This document shows, piece by piece, positions 29,041 to 37,394 of a DNA stretch of 64,000 nucleotides; the first letter of the stretch is position 1; each line of letters opens with the position of its first letter. This DNA is from an uncultured Saprospiraceae bacterium (lineage in GTDB: Bacteria > Bacteroidota > Bacteroidia > Chitinophagales > Saprospiraceae): positions 1 to 64,000 of the forward strand of contig CALJOK010000091.1 in the NCBI GenBank assembly GCA_937981555.1, read 5' to 3'. A program made the translations under genes and the position numbers. The notes under the pieces are model-generated. The model was not told where the DNA came from. It did no database searches and worked only from the letters and a program-made list of their open reading frames with translations.

Positions 29041-29781
29041 ATGGAAATATTAGGAATTGACATCGGTGGCTCTGGAGTTAAAGGAGCCATTGTAAATACC
29101 CGAACAGGAGAATTGGTAAGTGAAAGGTTGCGTATTCCAACTCCACAACCTTCCACTCCAAAAAACATTGCGAAAACAGTTAAAAAATTAGTTAACCAAT
29201 TTGACTACAAAGGTACGGTAGGCTGTAGTTTCCCAACTGTAATTATTAATGGAAAAGCAACGACTTCAGGTAACATTGATGAGTTGTGGTTGAATACTCA
29301 AGTGGATAAATTATTTAAGAAAAAAACAGGACTTCCGTTTATAGTGTATAATGATGCGGACTTGGCAGGAATGGCTGAAATGCGAATGGGAGCGGGGAAA
29401 GGATTAAAAGGAATGGTCATCATGGTAACGATTGGAACTGGCTTGGGAACTGGAATTTTCTATAATGGAAGGTTAGTGCCTAATATCGAATTAGGTAGAG
29501 TGCTTGGCAAAGATGGACAACCTATTGAATTCTATGCAGGAGACAAAGCAAGGAAAGAAAATAAATTAAGTTGGGAAGATTGGGGCAAACGATTTGATTT
29601 TTTCTTAAATCATATCAACCGAGTTTTCTCTCCAAATTATTTTATTCTAGGAGGAGGAGCAAGTAAGAAATTTGATTTATATAAAAATCAAATAACCGTT
29701 GATTTACCGATAAAAATTGCTCACTTTAAAAATAATGCAGGAATAATTGGTGCAGCGATGGCTGTGGAAGAAGAATTATGA
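29041..29781 (+). CDS. ROK-family sugar kinase resembling polyphosphate glucokinase
   Basis: The 246-aa cytoplasmic kinase has an N-terminal phosphate-binding motif (GIDIGGSGVKGAI), the catalytic Asp in VYNDADLAGMAEMRMGAG and the second Gly-rich motif TIGTGLGTGIF. The sequence pattern (TPQPSTP, VGCSFPTVI, SPNYFILGGGASKKF) is closest to polyphosphate-dependent glucokinases (PPGK) and not to typical fructokinases. The usual ELGH of ROK proteins is ELGR here, and the zinc-site cysteines are absent, as expected for PPGK. In a fructan locus it should phosphorylate the liberated hexose. Whether it uses fructose or glucose, and ATP or polyphosphate, is open. It is the last gene of the fructan module. 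Confidence 0.8.
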   Translation: MEILGIDIGGSGVKGAIVNTRTGELVSERLRIPTPQPSTPKNIAKTVKKLVNQFDYKGTVGCSFPTVIINGKATTSGNIDELWLNTQVDKLFKKKTGLPFIVYNDADLAGMAEMRMGAGKGLKGMVIMVTIGTGLGTGIFYNGRLVPNIELGRVLGKDGQPIEFYAGDKARKENKLSWEDWGKRFDFFLNHINRVFSPNYFILGGGASKKFDLYKNQITVDLPIKIAHFKNNAGIIGAAMAVEEEL

Positions 29782-29944
29782 TTTAGATAGAATGGCTTAA
29801 TTCTTTACTACTCTCAAAAAAATGTTTCTTTTTTCCTTGTCTCAGTATCAAAGTAAATTACGTTATCTATATACTTTATGGGCTGGGTTGAATTAAAATT
29901 ATTCAAGCTTTTACTATTTCCATTTTAGGCAGATAGACCGAGAA

Positions 29945-31156
29945 TTAATTATTAAAAACATCCATAGCATCATCTAAATCTTTATTAATGATTTTTGCAT
30001 ATACTTCTGTAGTACGAACTGATGCGTGACCTAACAATTTACTTACATGATGAATTTTCATGCCTTTGCTAAGAGCTCTTGTTGCCCAAGTATGACGACT
30101 GGTGTGGAAACTGATTGGCTTTTCTATCCCAGCTATTTTTGCTAATTTCCGAAGACTCTTATTGGCATAAGCATTCTTCCCATTGATGGCATCTGATAAT
30201 TTATCAGAGTTTTCGTAATCTTTTTCAGAATCTAAAAGAGGGAAAATATGGTCACTAGGTCTTTGTCCCTCTACTTTATATTTTTCTATTAACCCCAAAG
30301 ATTTGTCAGGTAGCTTAATGGTTACCGTACTATTGGTTTTGTAGGTGTCAATAATGACATGTGTGCCATTAAAATGAATCCATTTCAATCTGCAGATGTC
30401 TGAGATTCTAAGTCCTCCGGTGTAACAAGCAAAAATGAAAACATCTTTATGAATAGCAATTTTATGTTTGGGATTTACTTCACATTCTTCAAATGCTTTT
30501 AATTCCATTTCAGTCAGATAGACTTTTGTCGTTTTTTCCCATTTCAATTTGTAGCGATTGAATGGATTTTTTTCGAAAGGAAGTAAGTCATCATCAACGG
30601 CTTCATTTAAAATTCTACGAAAAGATTTTAAATCCGTATGTATAGTGTTTTCTTTATTTCCATGTTTTTTTGTGAGAAAGTATTCGTAGTTTTTTAAAAA
30701 AGAAGTATTCAAATCTTCTAAGGTGAAATGCTTTCCATCAAGATGGTCTTTGAGTTTATTGAGTGCAGAACGGAATCTTTTATATGTTCTAGTTTTGCCT
30801 TTGCTTTGAAATTTTCTTTCAATAAAATTATATCCATATTCTAAAAATTGAGGAGAAGCTGTACCAAGAATACTTGCCTTAATATCTTTGGTTCTTACAT
30901 TCACATCATTAGTATGCAATTCAACATAGGTGCCAAGCACATCAGAAATTTGTTTTTTCAACCATGCATTGAGCCGAGTAGAGTTAGGGTAGGAGCTTTT
31001 GATTTTTTGTTCATCCTTATTCCAAGAGGAGGGAGGTAATCTAAAATTCAGGGAAATGTATTGAGGTTTTCTATCTTTAATCATGCGGATATAAAGAGGA
31101 GCTTCACCAGATTTATTAGTTCTCTCGGTGCGGAGAATTAGTTTTACTGTTGCCAT
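29945..31156 (-). CDS. Tyrosine recombinase / site-specific integrase (copy 2)
   Basis: This 403-aa protein has the same three-domain layout and strong similarity along its length to integrase 1. Its catalytic residues are Arg in CYTGGLRISDI, H351 and R354 in HTSRHTW, H377 in LLGHAS and nucleophile Y386 in EVYAKI. The start ATG lies 42 bp from the composite repeat 31199-31430, which therefore covers its promoter. It is convergent with the sugar kinase gene, with 163 bp of unremarkable sequence between them. No excisionase, relaxase, replication or transposition gene lies near either integrase, so these are single-gene recombinase units. Confidence 0.92.
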   Translation of the reverse strand: MATVKLILRTERTNKSGEAPLYIRMIKDRKPQYISLNFRLPPSSWNKDEQKIKSSYPNSTRLNAWLKKQISDVLGTYVELHTNDVNVRTKDIKASILGTASPQFLEYGYNFIERKFQSKGKTRTYKRFRSALNKLKDHLDGKHFTLEDLNTSFLKNYEYFLTKKHGNKENTIHTDLKSFRRILNEAVDDDLLPFEKNPFNRYKLKWEKTTKVYLTEMELKAFEECEVNPKHKIAIHKDVFIFACYTGGLRISDICRLKWIHFNGTHVIIDTYKTNSTVTIKLPDKSLGLIEKYKVEGQRPSDHIFPLLDSEKDYENSDKLSDAINGKNAYANKSLRKLAKIAGIEKPISFHTSRHTWATRALSKGMKIHHVSKLLGHASVRTTEVYAKIINKDLDDAMDVFNN

Positions 31157-31198
31157 GTTTTCTCGTATTTTTGCTTAATACAAATATACGCATAATAG

Positions 31199-31430
31199 TG
31201 CTAACGGTAAAACATTGGTTAAACAATTTGGTGATTTTTTGACCTTATTTTAATTTATATGTAATAAATAGTTTTGTATTTAATTGATAATCAAGTTTTT
31301 AATTAAAAAACAAAGTATAATTAATATGGTTACGAAGAGCCGCCTCGGGTACTCGTAAATGCGTAACTAGTTGATAATCAACTTGTTGCGCATTTATTAT
31401 TTTGTATGGTTAAACAATGGTAAAACAATT
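31199..31430 (+). repeat. Recombinase-associated composite repeat, copy 2
   Basis: This 232-bp unit upstream of integrase 2 has tandem GGTAAAACA/GGTTAAACA (from about 31205), a palindrome TTGATAATCAA (31284-31294), a CCGCCTCGGGTACTCG block, the 39-bp near-palindrome (31357-31395) with arms AAATGCGTAACTAGTTGAT and ATCAACTTGTTGCGCATTT, and tandem GGTTAAACA/GGTAAAACA at the right end. It is almost colinear with copy 3 (55574-55807) over its full length and in the same orientation as copies 1 and 3. Confidence 0.88.
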
Positions 31431-31679
31431 GTTTTTTTTCTGCATAATTCTCCTGATTTGAACCTTTTTCAATTAAGGAATGAGTAAATATTTTTCTTCT
31501 TTTATTTCAGTTTGATATTTCAATTTTGGTTTCCAATCTTCTCAAAATTTCTAATGGAAATGCTAATTCTAAAATATCGGATTATTAGTTTTATTATTTC
31601 ATCTCCTACCATCAGTTTTTGGGTTTCTACCTTTCTTTCTAAGCGGAATATTTTAATTAGAGGCAAAAAAAAATTATTC
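31431..31679. other. Gene-free stretch between repeat copy 2 and the AraC gene end
   Basis: With the repeat, this makes a ~520-bp gene-free interval from 31157 to 31679. Beyond the repeat I see only AT-rich sequence and no clear terminator. A frame from 31512 overlaps the 3' end of the AraC gene in antisense and is not called. Confidence 0.45.
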
Positions 31680-32579
31680 CTAATGAGCCTCAGAGCGTTT
31701 TCTTTCCCGATAACCCTTTGGAGAATAATTAGTTTGATTTCTGAAAAATTTACTATAGTGAGAAGGTGATTTAAAATTTAAAATGTAAGCGATTTCTGAA
31801 ATCGTAAAAGTCGAATGAATCAAGTACTTTTTTGATTCTGAAATTATATTGTTATAAATCGTTTGAGAAGCGGAGATTCCAGTTAAGGAATTACAAATCC
31901 TATTTAAATGTGTGGAGGTGATATTCAATTCTGAAGCATATTCGCTTACTTTTTTGCTTGCATCAATTTTCCCTTTTATCAATTTTTTAAACTTTCTGAG
32001 GTGCAAAAATTCTTTACTTTCTTTTTTGTTCGAAACATCAATTCCAATTTGTTGAGCCATACGATTGATATAATATAAAATTAAACCAATGGAAGAAATA
32101 TTAAATATGGACTGATAGATACCTCCGTCATTTTGTTCTTCATTAATTTGTTCGCAAAGGTCAAGGATAATATTGTAGGTAGGATGATTATTGAACTTTT
32201 CAATAAGTCTTACCTCATTAAAATTCGAAAATCCAGCAGGTGTTTTTTCCATTAATTCCTCCAAAATATTTAGTGAAAAACTTAGCGTCCAACCTTCCGT
32301 AGGTTGTTCAAATTTTAAACTATGGATATGGTCTTCTGGAATAAGGATAATGGTCGGTTCAGTAATCAATTTTTGAATGCTATCAGCTTTGAAAAAAACA
32401 CCGCCACCTTTTATTACATTAATCTGAAATAAGGAGGAATGTAAATGCGGTTTAATATAACCATTATGTTTTTCTTTATTCCATTGAAGCGATTCAATAA
32501 ACAAAAAGTAAGGGCTAACTTCTTTTCCTTCATCACCATAAATCCCAATATTTTTAAAATTCAATTTACTCTTTTCCAT
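31680..32579 (-). CDS. AraC-family transcriptional regulator
   Basis: The 299-aa protein has an N-terminal cupin-like sensing region (about 20-150; HLHSSLFQINVIKGGGVFF, EPTIILIPEDHIHSLKF) and a C-terminal pair of AraC helix-turn-helix motifs (about 195-295; VSEYASELNITSTHLNRICN, FTISEIAYILNFKSPSHYSKFF). Regulators of this kind bind a small effector through the cupin and activate nearby catabolic genes. It is divergent from the TonB receptor and is the only DNA-binding regulator in the aromatic island. I therefore infer that it acts on the repeated operator found at 32732, 46162, 46216 and 55332. One operator copy lies in its own upstream region, which suggests autoregulation. Confidence 0.88.
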   Translation of the reverse strand: MEKSKLNFKNIGIYGDEGKEVSPYFLFIESLQWNKEKHNGYIKPHLHSSLFQINVIKGGGVFFKADSIQKLITEPTIILIPEDHIHSLKFEQPTEGWTLSFSLNILEELMEKTPAGFSNFNEVRLIEKFNNHPTYNIILDLCEQINEEQNDGGIYQSIFNISSIGLILYYINRMAQQIGIDVSNKKESKEFLHLRKFKKLIKGKIDASKKVSEYASELNITSTHLNRICNSLTGISASQTIYNNIISESKKYLIHSTFTISEIAYILNFKSPSHYSKFFRNQTNYSPKGYRERKRSEAH

Positions 32580-32681
32580 GGTTATAGGTTTTCATTAAAC
32601 TGAAAATACTAATCATATTTATTCAAATGCATTAACAACTATGCTTTGTCTGTAAGATCATTTCATCATGTATAATTCATA

Positions 32682-32689
32682 TAAAATTA
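32682..32689 (-). promoter_or_regulatory. Possible -7 box of the AraC regulator gene
   Basis: Read on the minus strand this is TAATTTTA, one mismatch from TAnnTTTG. It lies 42 nt from the operator at 32732, close to the 43-nt spacing seen at three other promoters of the island. The implied leader is long (~100 nt), so confidence is limited. Confidence 0.35.
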
Positions 32690-32731
32690 ATGTATAAAAA
32701 CTAAAACTGATGCAGAAATACAAAAAATAGA

Positions 32732-32749
32732 TGTAAAAATCGAACATTT
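32732..32749 (+). promoter_or_regulatory. Island operator, copy A (TGTAAAAATCGAACATTT)
   Basis: It lies in the divergent region between the AraC regulator and the TonB receptor and is identical over 17 bp to copies at 46162 and 55332. It is the likely binding site of the AraC-type regulator. It may serve either or both genes. Confidence 0.65.
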
Positions 32750-32855
32750 AATCTTTTCATTCTACCTTATTTATTTACTTGTAAGCATCAAAAGCGAAAT
32801 TCAAATTTTAACTAATCGAATTTCATTTTATTCATTCAACGAAACTATTTCAAAA

Positions 32856-35558
32856 ATGAAAAATCAATTTTACAAAATTCTTTTTTTTATTGTAGCCATT
32901 TCTTTTAGTGTTGGTGCATTTGCTCAAACTACTGTAACAGGAAAAATAACTGATACAGAAGATGGCGAACCCCTTATTGGTACAAGTGTAATTATTGCAG
33001 GTACTTCTGAGGGGACAACTACTGATGAGGATGGTAATTATTCCTTGACTAGCAGTCAACCTCTTCCTTGGAATTTAGAAGTTTCATATACAGGTTATTC
33101 TACTCAAACTTTTGAAGTAACAAGTGCAGGAGAAATGAATATACAACTTAAGCAAGGTGTTATCTTCGGTCAAGAAGTGGTAGTATCTGCATCACGTAAA
33201 AAAGAAAAAGCAGTAGATGCACCAGCATCTATTTCAGTATTATCTCCTGCCAAACTTTCCGTAGTTGCGGATGGAGGGAATGTAGTTAATGGTCTAAAAA
33301 ATACGGTAGGTGTTTCTGTTGTTGACCAAGGTATTGACCGTTCTGCGATTCAGCTTCGTGGTTCAGCAATTGTTAATCAGAATAGAGTTCAAGTCTTTAG
33401 AGATTACCGTCCAATGACAGAAATTTCTTCCCAAAATTTTGAATCTCAATTGACTCCTATCTCAGGTGTTGACATCAAGCAAGTAGAGGTGCTTAGAGGA
33501 CCAGCGGGTGCGTTATATGGCCCGGGTGTAGATGCAGGTGTCATCCATTTTATCACCTTAGACCCTTGGGACAAAAGCGGGACAACCATTTCAGCTACCG
33601 CAGGAGAACAAAGTCTTTTAAAATTTGACATTAGACATGCTGGTGTCCTCAATAAAAAATTTGGGTACAAAGTATTGTTAGGTGGGATGACTGCTCAAGA
33701 TTTCCAACTAGAAGAAACATTAGCAGCAGACGTCACAGCTAACCAATGGGGAGGCTCGACTTCTATGATTGGTGCAGGTGATTATGAAGGAGAAGTATTG
33801 GAACATGGAGGGAACCTAATTAAAGATGTCGGAAACAGATATGGAACAGTCGCCTTATATTTTAAACCTACGGAAAAAATATCTTTGACTGGTACGTATG
33901 ATTTTGGACAATATAAAGGAAATCGAAGAAATGTTCAGGGAGATTTTTATCAAAAAGAAACGCGTCATAACTTTCAATTAAGAGGGCAAATAGGAGATTT
34001 ATTTGCAGCCGTCAATTACTCTAGACTTCCGATTGGCAATGGTTCTTTGGATGGTCCACAGTTCAATGCGAACTACGTAAATTCAAATATTAATAGCCTT
34101 GGAGAAGCTGCTGAAGTAAAAGTGGAAGCTCAATATCCTATCACTTTGGGGTCAGTAGAATTGGTGGCCGGAGGAGATTATTTGTCTTATCAACCGACTG
34201 ATAATTTCTTGAGAGGTGGAAGAAATGCCAACGAGAATTATAATATCTACGGGGGGTACTTGCAAGCCAAATATGACATTTCAAAAAAGTTGACGGCCAA
34301 CGTAGTGGGTAGAATAGACAACTTTGTAAATTTTGAAACGACTGCTTTTTCACCAAGGGCGGCGCTAATTTATAAACCTACTCCTTCTAGTCAATTCAGA
34401 CTTTCTTATAATCGGTCTTTTTCTTCTATGAATCCAATTCGAACATTTTTGGATTTCAGATTGGCAAGTTTACCATTTGGTGCTCAAATCCAAGCGGTCG
34501 GCGGAAAGGCAGGTGCTCAGTTTACGAATCCTATTGCATTCGGTCTTCCGTTTGCTCAAGGCATCAACGGTTCTTCCTTGTCGGGCGACCAACTTTCACT
34601 TCAAGATATTCTTAGCAACGGAGCAATCATGGGAGCTTTAAATGGTGCTGGAATTGACGTTGCTGCTTTGACTGCCGCAGCTTCGGGGCAAAATACAGAT
34701 TTAACTTACGCCCTATTTAGAGATAATGTGGCCATTCCTACCTTGGAAGGTCATGGTTCTACCACAGCAGAATTAACGACTACGAATACATTTGAAATAG
34801 GATATAAAGGGGTGATTGCAGATAAGCTATCAGTTCAAGTAGATATTTATAACAACCGAATAGAAAATTTTGAATCCAATGCTACGCCACTTACTCCATT
34901 CATCCAAGCTCCAAGTTTAGGTGCAGATTTAGCGGCAATTGCCAATAGTGCAGGATTAGATGGAGCTGCAGTTGAAGCAGCCGTCAACATGACACCATTT
35001 GGAAATGGAGGTAATATCGGCATTGCAGAATCGGACTATTCTCAAAGCAGACCTGATGACGAAGCTCCGCATGTCAATTTTGGATTCTTAAATTTTGGAG
35101 AAGCCAATTACTGGGGCTATGACATTGGTTTAGAATATTACGTCACTCCAGAAGTTTCTGTTTTTGGAAATTACTCAGGTTTATCAAAGAACCAATTTTC
35201 TTTGGAAGATTTGGGAGAGTCTGCAGATTCAGGATTTCCACCACAATTTTTAAATACACCTAAGAGTAGAGTTCGGTTCGGGGTAAATTATCTAGAACCA
35301 ACGGGTTTATTTGGAGGACTTGCCGTTTCTTATAATAGTGAATTTGAAGCGATTTCAGGAATTTATAGAGGGACAGTAGAAGCTCGAACTTTGGTAGATT
35401 TGACGGTAGGGTATGCCATGAAAAATGGATTGAAAGTTACCTTAGGCGCTGCGAATTTATTGAATAAAAAATACAGTTACTTCCCAAGGTTAGCTCAGAT
35501 TACTAGAGTGGTGACGCTTAATGCTCAATATCATTTTGGAGGGAAAAAGGAAAAGTAG
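32856..35558 (+). CDS. TonB-dependent receptor of the aromatic island
   Basis: This 900-aa outer-membrane receptor has a signal peptide (about 1-23, GAFAQ), a carboxypeptidase-regulatory-like N-terminal domain (about 25-105; DTEDGEPLIGTSVIIAGTS), a plug (about 115-230; QEVVVSASRKKEKAVDAPASISVLS, VEVLRGPAGALYGPG) and a barrel ending VVTLNAQYHFGGKKEK. It lacks the SusC-specific features and no SusD follows, so it belongs to the general or CirA-like class. It is followed by a sulfatase, an alkylsulfatase-like protein and aromatic genes, so a charged (sulfated) phenolic compound is a reasonable cargo, by inference. The stop codon lies within the left arm of the large inverted repeat 35555-35659. 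Confidence 0.88.
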   Translation: MKNQFYKILFFIVAISFSVGAFAQTTVTGKITDTEDGEPLIGTSVIIAGTSEGTTTDEDGNYSLTSSQPLPWNLEVSYTGYSTQTFEVTSAGEMNIQLKQGVIFGQEVVVSASRKKEKAVDAPASISVLSPAKLSVVADGGNVVNGLKNTVGVSVVDQGIDRSAIQLRGSAIVNQNRVQVFRDYRPMTEISSQNFESQLTPISGVDIKQVEVLRGPAGALYGPGVDAGVIHFITLDPWDKSGTTISATAGEQSLLKFDIRHAGVLNKKFGYKVLLGGMTAQDFQLEETLAADVTANQWGGSTSMIGAGDYEGEVLEHGGNLIKDVGNRYGTVALYFKPTEKISLTGTYDFGQYKGNRRNVQGDFYQKETRHNFQLRGQIGDLFAAVNYSRLPIGNGSLDGPQFNANYVNSNINSLGEAAEVKVEAQYPITLGSVELVAGGDYLSYQPTDNFLRGGRNANENYNIYGGYLQAKYDISKKLTANVVGRIDNFVNFETTAFSPRAALIYKPTPSSQFRLSYNRSFSSMNPIRTFLDFRLASLPFGAQIQAVGGKAGAQFTNPIAFGLPFAQGINGSSLSGDQLSLQDILSNGAIMGALNGAGIDVAALTAAASGQNTDLTYALFRDNVAIPTLEGHGSTTAELTTTNTFEIGYKGVIADKLSVQVDIYNNRIENFESNATPLTPFIQAPSLGADLAAIANSAGLDGAAVEAAVNMTPFGNGGNIGIAESDYSQSRPDDEAPHVNFGFLNFGEANYWGYDIGLEYYVTPEVSVFGNYSGLSKNQFSLEDLGESADSGFPPQFLNTPKSRVRFGVNYLEPTGLFGGLAVSYNSEFEAISGIYRGTVEARTLVDLTVGYAMKNGLKVTLGAANLLNKKYSYFPRLAQITRVVTLNAQYHFGGKKEK

Positions 35559-35659
35559 GAGTCAGGAGCGAGGGGACAGGAGTCAGGTCGAAATAATTAA
35601 CGATACAGTTTCTACAAAATTTCGACCTGACACCTCTTCTCTGACTCCTCGCTCCTTAC
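35555..35659. repeat. Long inverted repeat built from GACTCCT-type units (copy 1)
   Basis: A left arm (35555-35594, AGGAGTCAGGAGCGAGGGG, ending AGGTCGAAAT) pairs with a right arm (35619-35659, starting ATTTCGACCTGAC, ending GACTCCTCGCTCC) over ~40 bp with few mismatches. The loop is ~24 bp. The TonB receptor stop codon is inside the left arm. A related element lies at 42564-42692 and a half unit at 37353-37369. Confidence 0.85.
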
Positions 35660-35683
35660 TTTAATTCTAATAAATTTGATTGG

Positions 35684-37357
35684 ATGAAATACTTTCTCAA
35701 TAGTCTTTTTCTTATCGGTGTTGCTCTTGTTTTTTTCAACTGTTCTTCTACTTTTGAAAAACAAGAAATCCCGTTACCTAATATTCTATTCATCATTGTA
35801 GATGATTTAGGTTTCGCAGATTTAGGTTGTTATGGAAGTGAAATTGATACTGAAAATATTGACGCTTTAGCCAAGGAAGGAATTTTGTTTACCAATTTTT
35901 ATGCCTCTCCAAACTGTTCTCCAACTCGGTCTATGATAATGTCAGGGATGGATAACCACCAAGCTGGAATAGGCGCAATGGCTATGCTAACTGGTCCCAA
36001 TCAAAAAGGTAAATCAGGATATGAAGGTTATTTAAATAACAATACTATTGCATTTTCAGAACTGCTACAAGACCAAGGATATCGAACCTATTATTCTGGT
36101 AAATGGCATTTGGGAAATAATAAAATTTCAAATCCAAATGCAAGAGGTTTTGATAAAGCATGGTGGCAAGTAGGTGGAGCACCCAAATCTCATTTCGATT
36201 TGAGTTCAGGTGGGAAGTTAAATTATTTTGAAAATGACAAACCTCAGGAGCAAACTTCTGAATCCTTTTTTTCCACTAGCTTCCTTACGGATAAATTGAT
36301 AGCGTATATTGATTTGGAAAAAAAATCCAAGCAACCCTTTCTCGGGGTTCTTTCATTTAGTGCTGTACATTTTCCTATTCAATGTCCAGAAAATCATATT
36401 GATTTGTATGATGGAAAATATGAAAAAGGGTATGAGGAATTAAGGAAGTCAAGGTTGGCAGCACAAAAGGAAAAAAGAATTATTTCAAATAATATTAAAT
36501 TGTCCAACCTTCCACCGCAGATAAAGCCGTGGGAAAAATTAACGAAGGAGGAAAAATTATCCCAATCCAGAAGGATGGAAGTTTATGCGGGAATGGTCAA
36601 ACACATGGATGATAATGTTGGGAAATTTTTTTCTTATTTAAAGAAAAATAATCAATATAAAAATACCTTAGTTATTTTGATGTCAGATAATGGAGGCGCA
36701 GGTTTCGATGGCTACCAATCAAAACGAGGTCAAAAAAAATATGCACAAGCAAATAATGAAATTGAAAATACGGGAAAAGAAGGCTCTTTAAATTTTATTG
36801 GTGCTGGATGGGGGAGTGCGACTTCCACACCTTTCCGATTATTTAAAAGACATATTTCAGAAGGAGGATTGCGAGTTCCCATGATTGTGAGTGGAGGTTA
36901 TTTAAAATCGAATTTAAAAAGTAAATTTAAAAATGATTTAATCAATCACCAGATATTTACGGTTAGAGATATTGCTCCAACGATTCAAGAAATGGTAGGT
37001 ATAGAATATCCTGCTGATAAATACAAAGGCAGGAATATTTTACCTCAAACAGGAAAGTCATTTGTAAAAGTATTGTTGGAAAAGCCTACTGAAGGGATTC
37101 ATGATAAGGATGAAATATTTGGTTGGGAATTATTTAAAAGAAAAGCAGTTCAAAAAAATGGATGGAAAATACTTTGGATAGAACCACCATTTGGAACAGG
37201 AGCATGGGAGTTATTTAATTTAAAAGAAGACCCTACAGAACGAAATAATTTAGCAAAAATACATCCTGAAAAACTAAAAGAAATGATAGCTGCGTGGGAA
37301 AAATACAAATTAGAAAATAATGTGATTATTTCAAATGGCGAACTACTATTTCCCTGA
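35684..37357 (+). CDS. Type I formylglycine-dependent sulfatase, lipoprotein
   Basis: The 557-aa arylsulfatase-family enzyme has a lipoprotein signal (Cys at about 20, FFNCSS), metal-binding Asp residues in FIIVDDLGFADLGCYGS (about D40, D41) and the sulfatase signature NCSPTRSMIMSG, in which Cys78 is the residue converted to formylglycine. GKWHLG and MSDNGG motifs follow. It should hydrolyse a sulfate ester at the cell envelope. Maturation requires a formylglycine-generating enzyme or anSME, which is not in the window. It lies between the TonB receptor and an alkylsulfatase-like gene, so a sulfated aromatic substrate is inferred. Confidence 0.88.
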   Translation: MKYFLNSLFLIGVALVFFNCSSTFEKQEIPLPNILFIIVDDLGFADLGCYGSEIDTENIDALAKEGILFTNFYASPNCSPTRSMIMSGMDNHQAGIGAMAMLTGPNQKGKSGYEGYLNNNTIAFSELLQDQGYRTYYSGKWHLGNNKISNPNARGFDKAWWQVGGAPKSHFDLSSGGKLNYFENDKPQEQTSESFFSTSFLTDKLIAYIDLEKKSKQPFLGVLSFSAVHFPIQCPENHIDLYDGKYEKGYEELRKSRLAAQKEKRIISNNIKLSNLPPQIKPWEKLTKEEKLSQSRRMEVYAGMVKHMDDNVGKFFSYLKKNNQYKNTLVILMSDNGGAGFDGYQSKRGQKKYAQANNEIENTGKEGSLNFIGAGWGSATSTPFRLFKRHISEGGLRVPMIVSGGYLKSNLKSKFKNDLINHQIFTVRDIAPTIQEMVGIEYPADKYKGRNILPQTGKSFVKVLLEKPTEGIHDKDEIFGWELFKRKAVQKNGWKILWIEPPFGTGAWELFNLKEDPTERNNLAKIHPEKLKEMIAAWEKYKLENNVIISNGELLFP

Positions 37358-37369
37358 CACCTGACTCCT
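37353..37369. repeat. Half unit of the GACTCCT repeat
   Basis: CCTGACACCTGACTCCT overlaps the sulfatase stop codon and matches one arm of the inverted repeats at 35555-35659 and 42564-42692. No opposite arm is present. Confidence 0.6.
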
Positions 37370-37394
37370 AATATACCTATTTAATAAAAAAATA

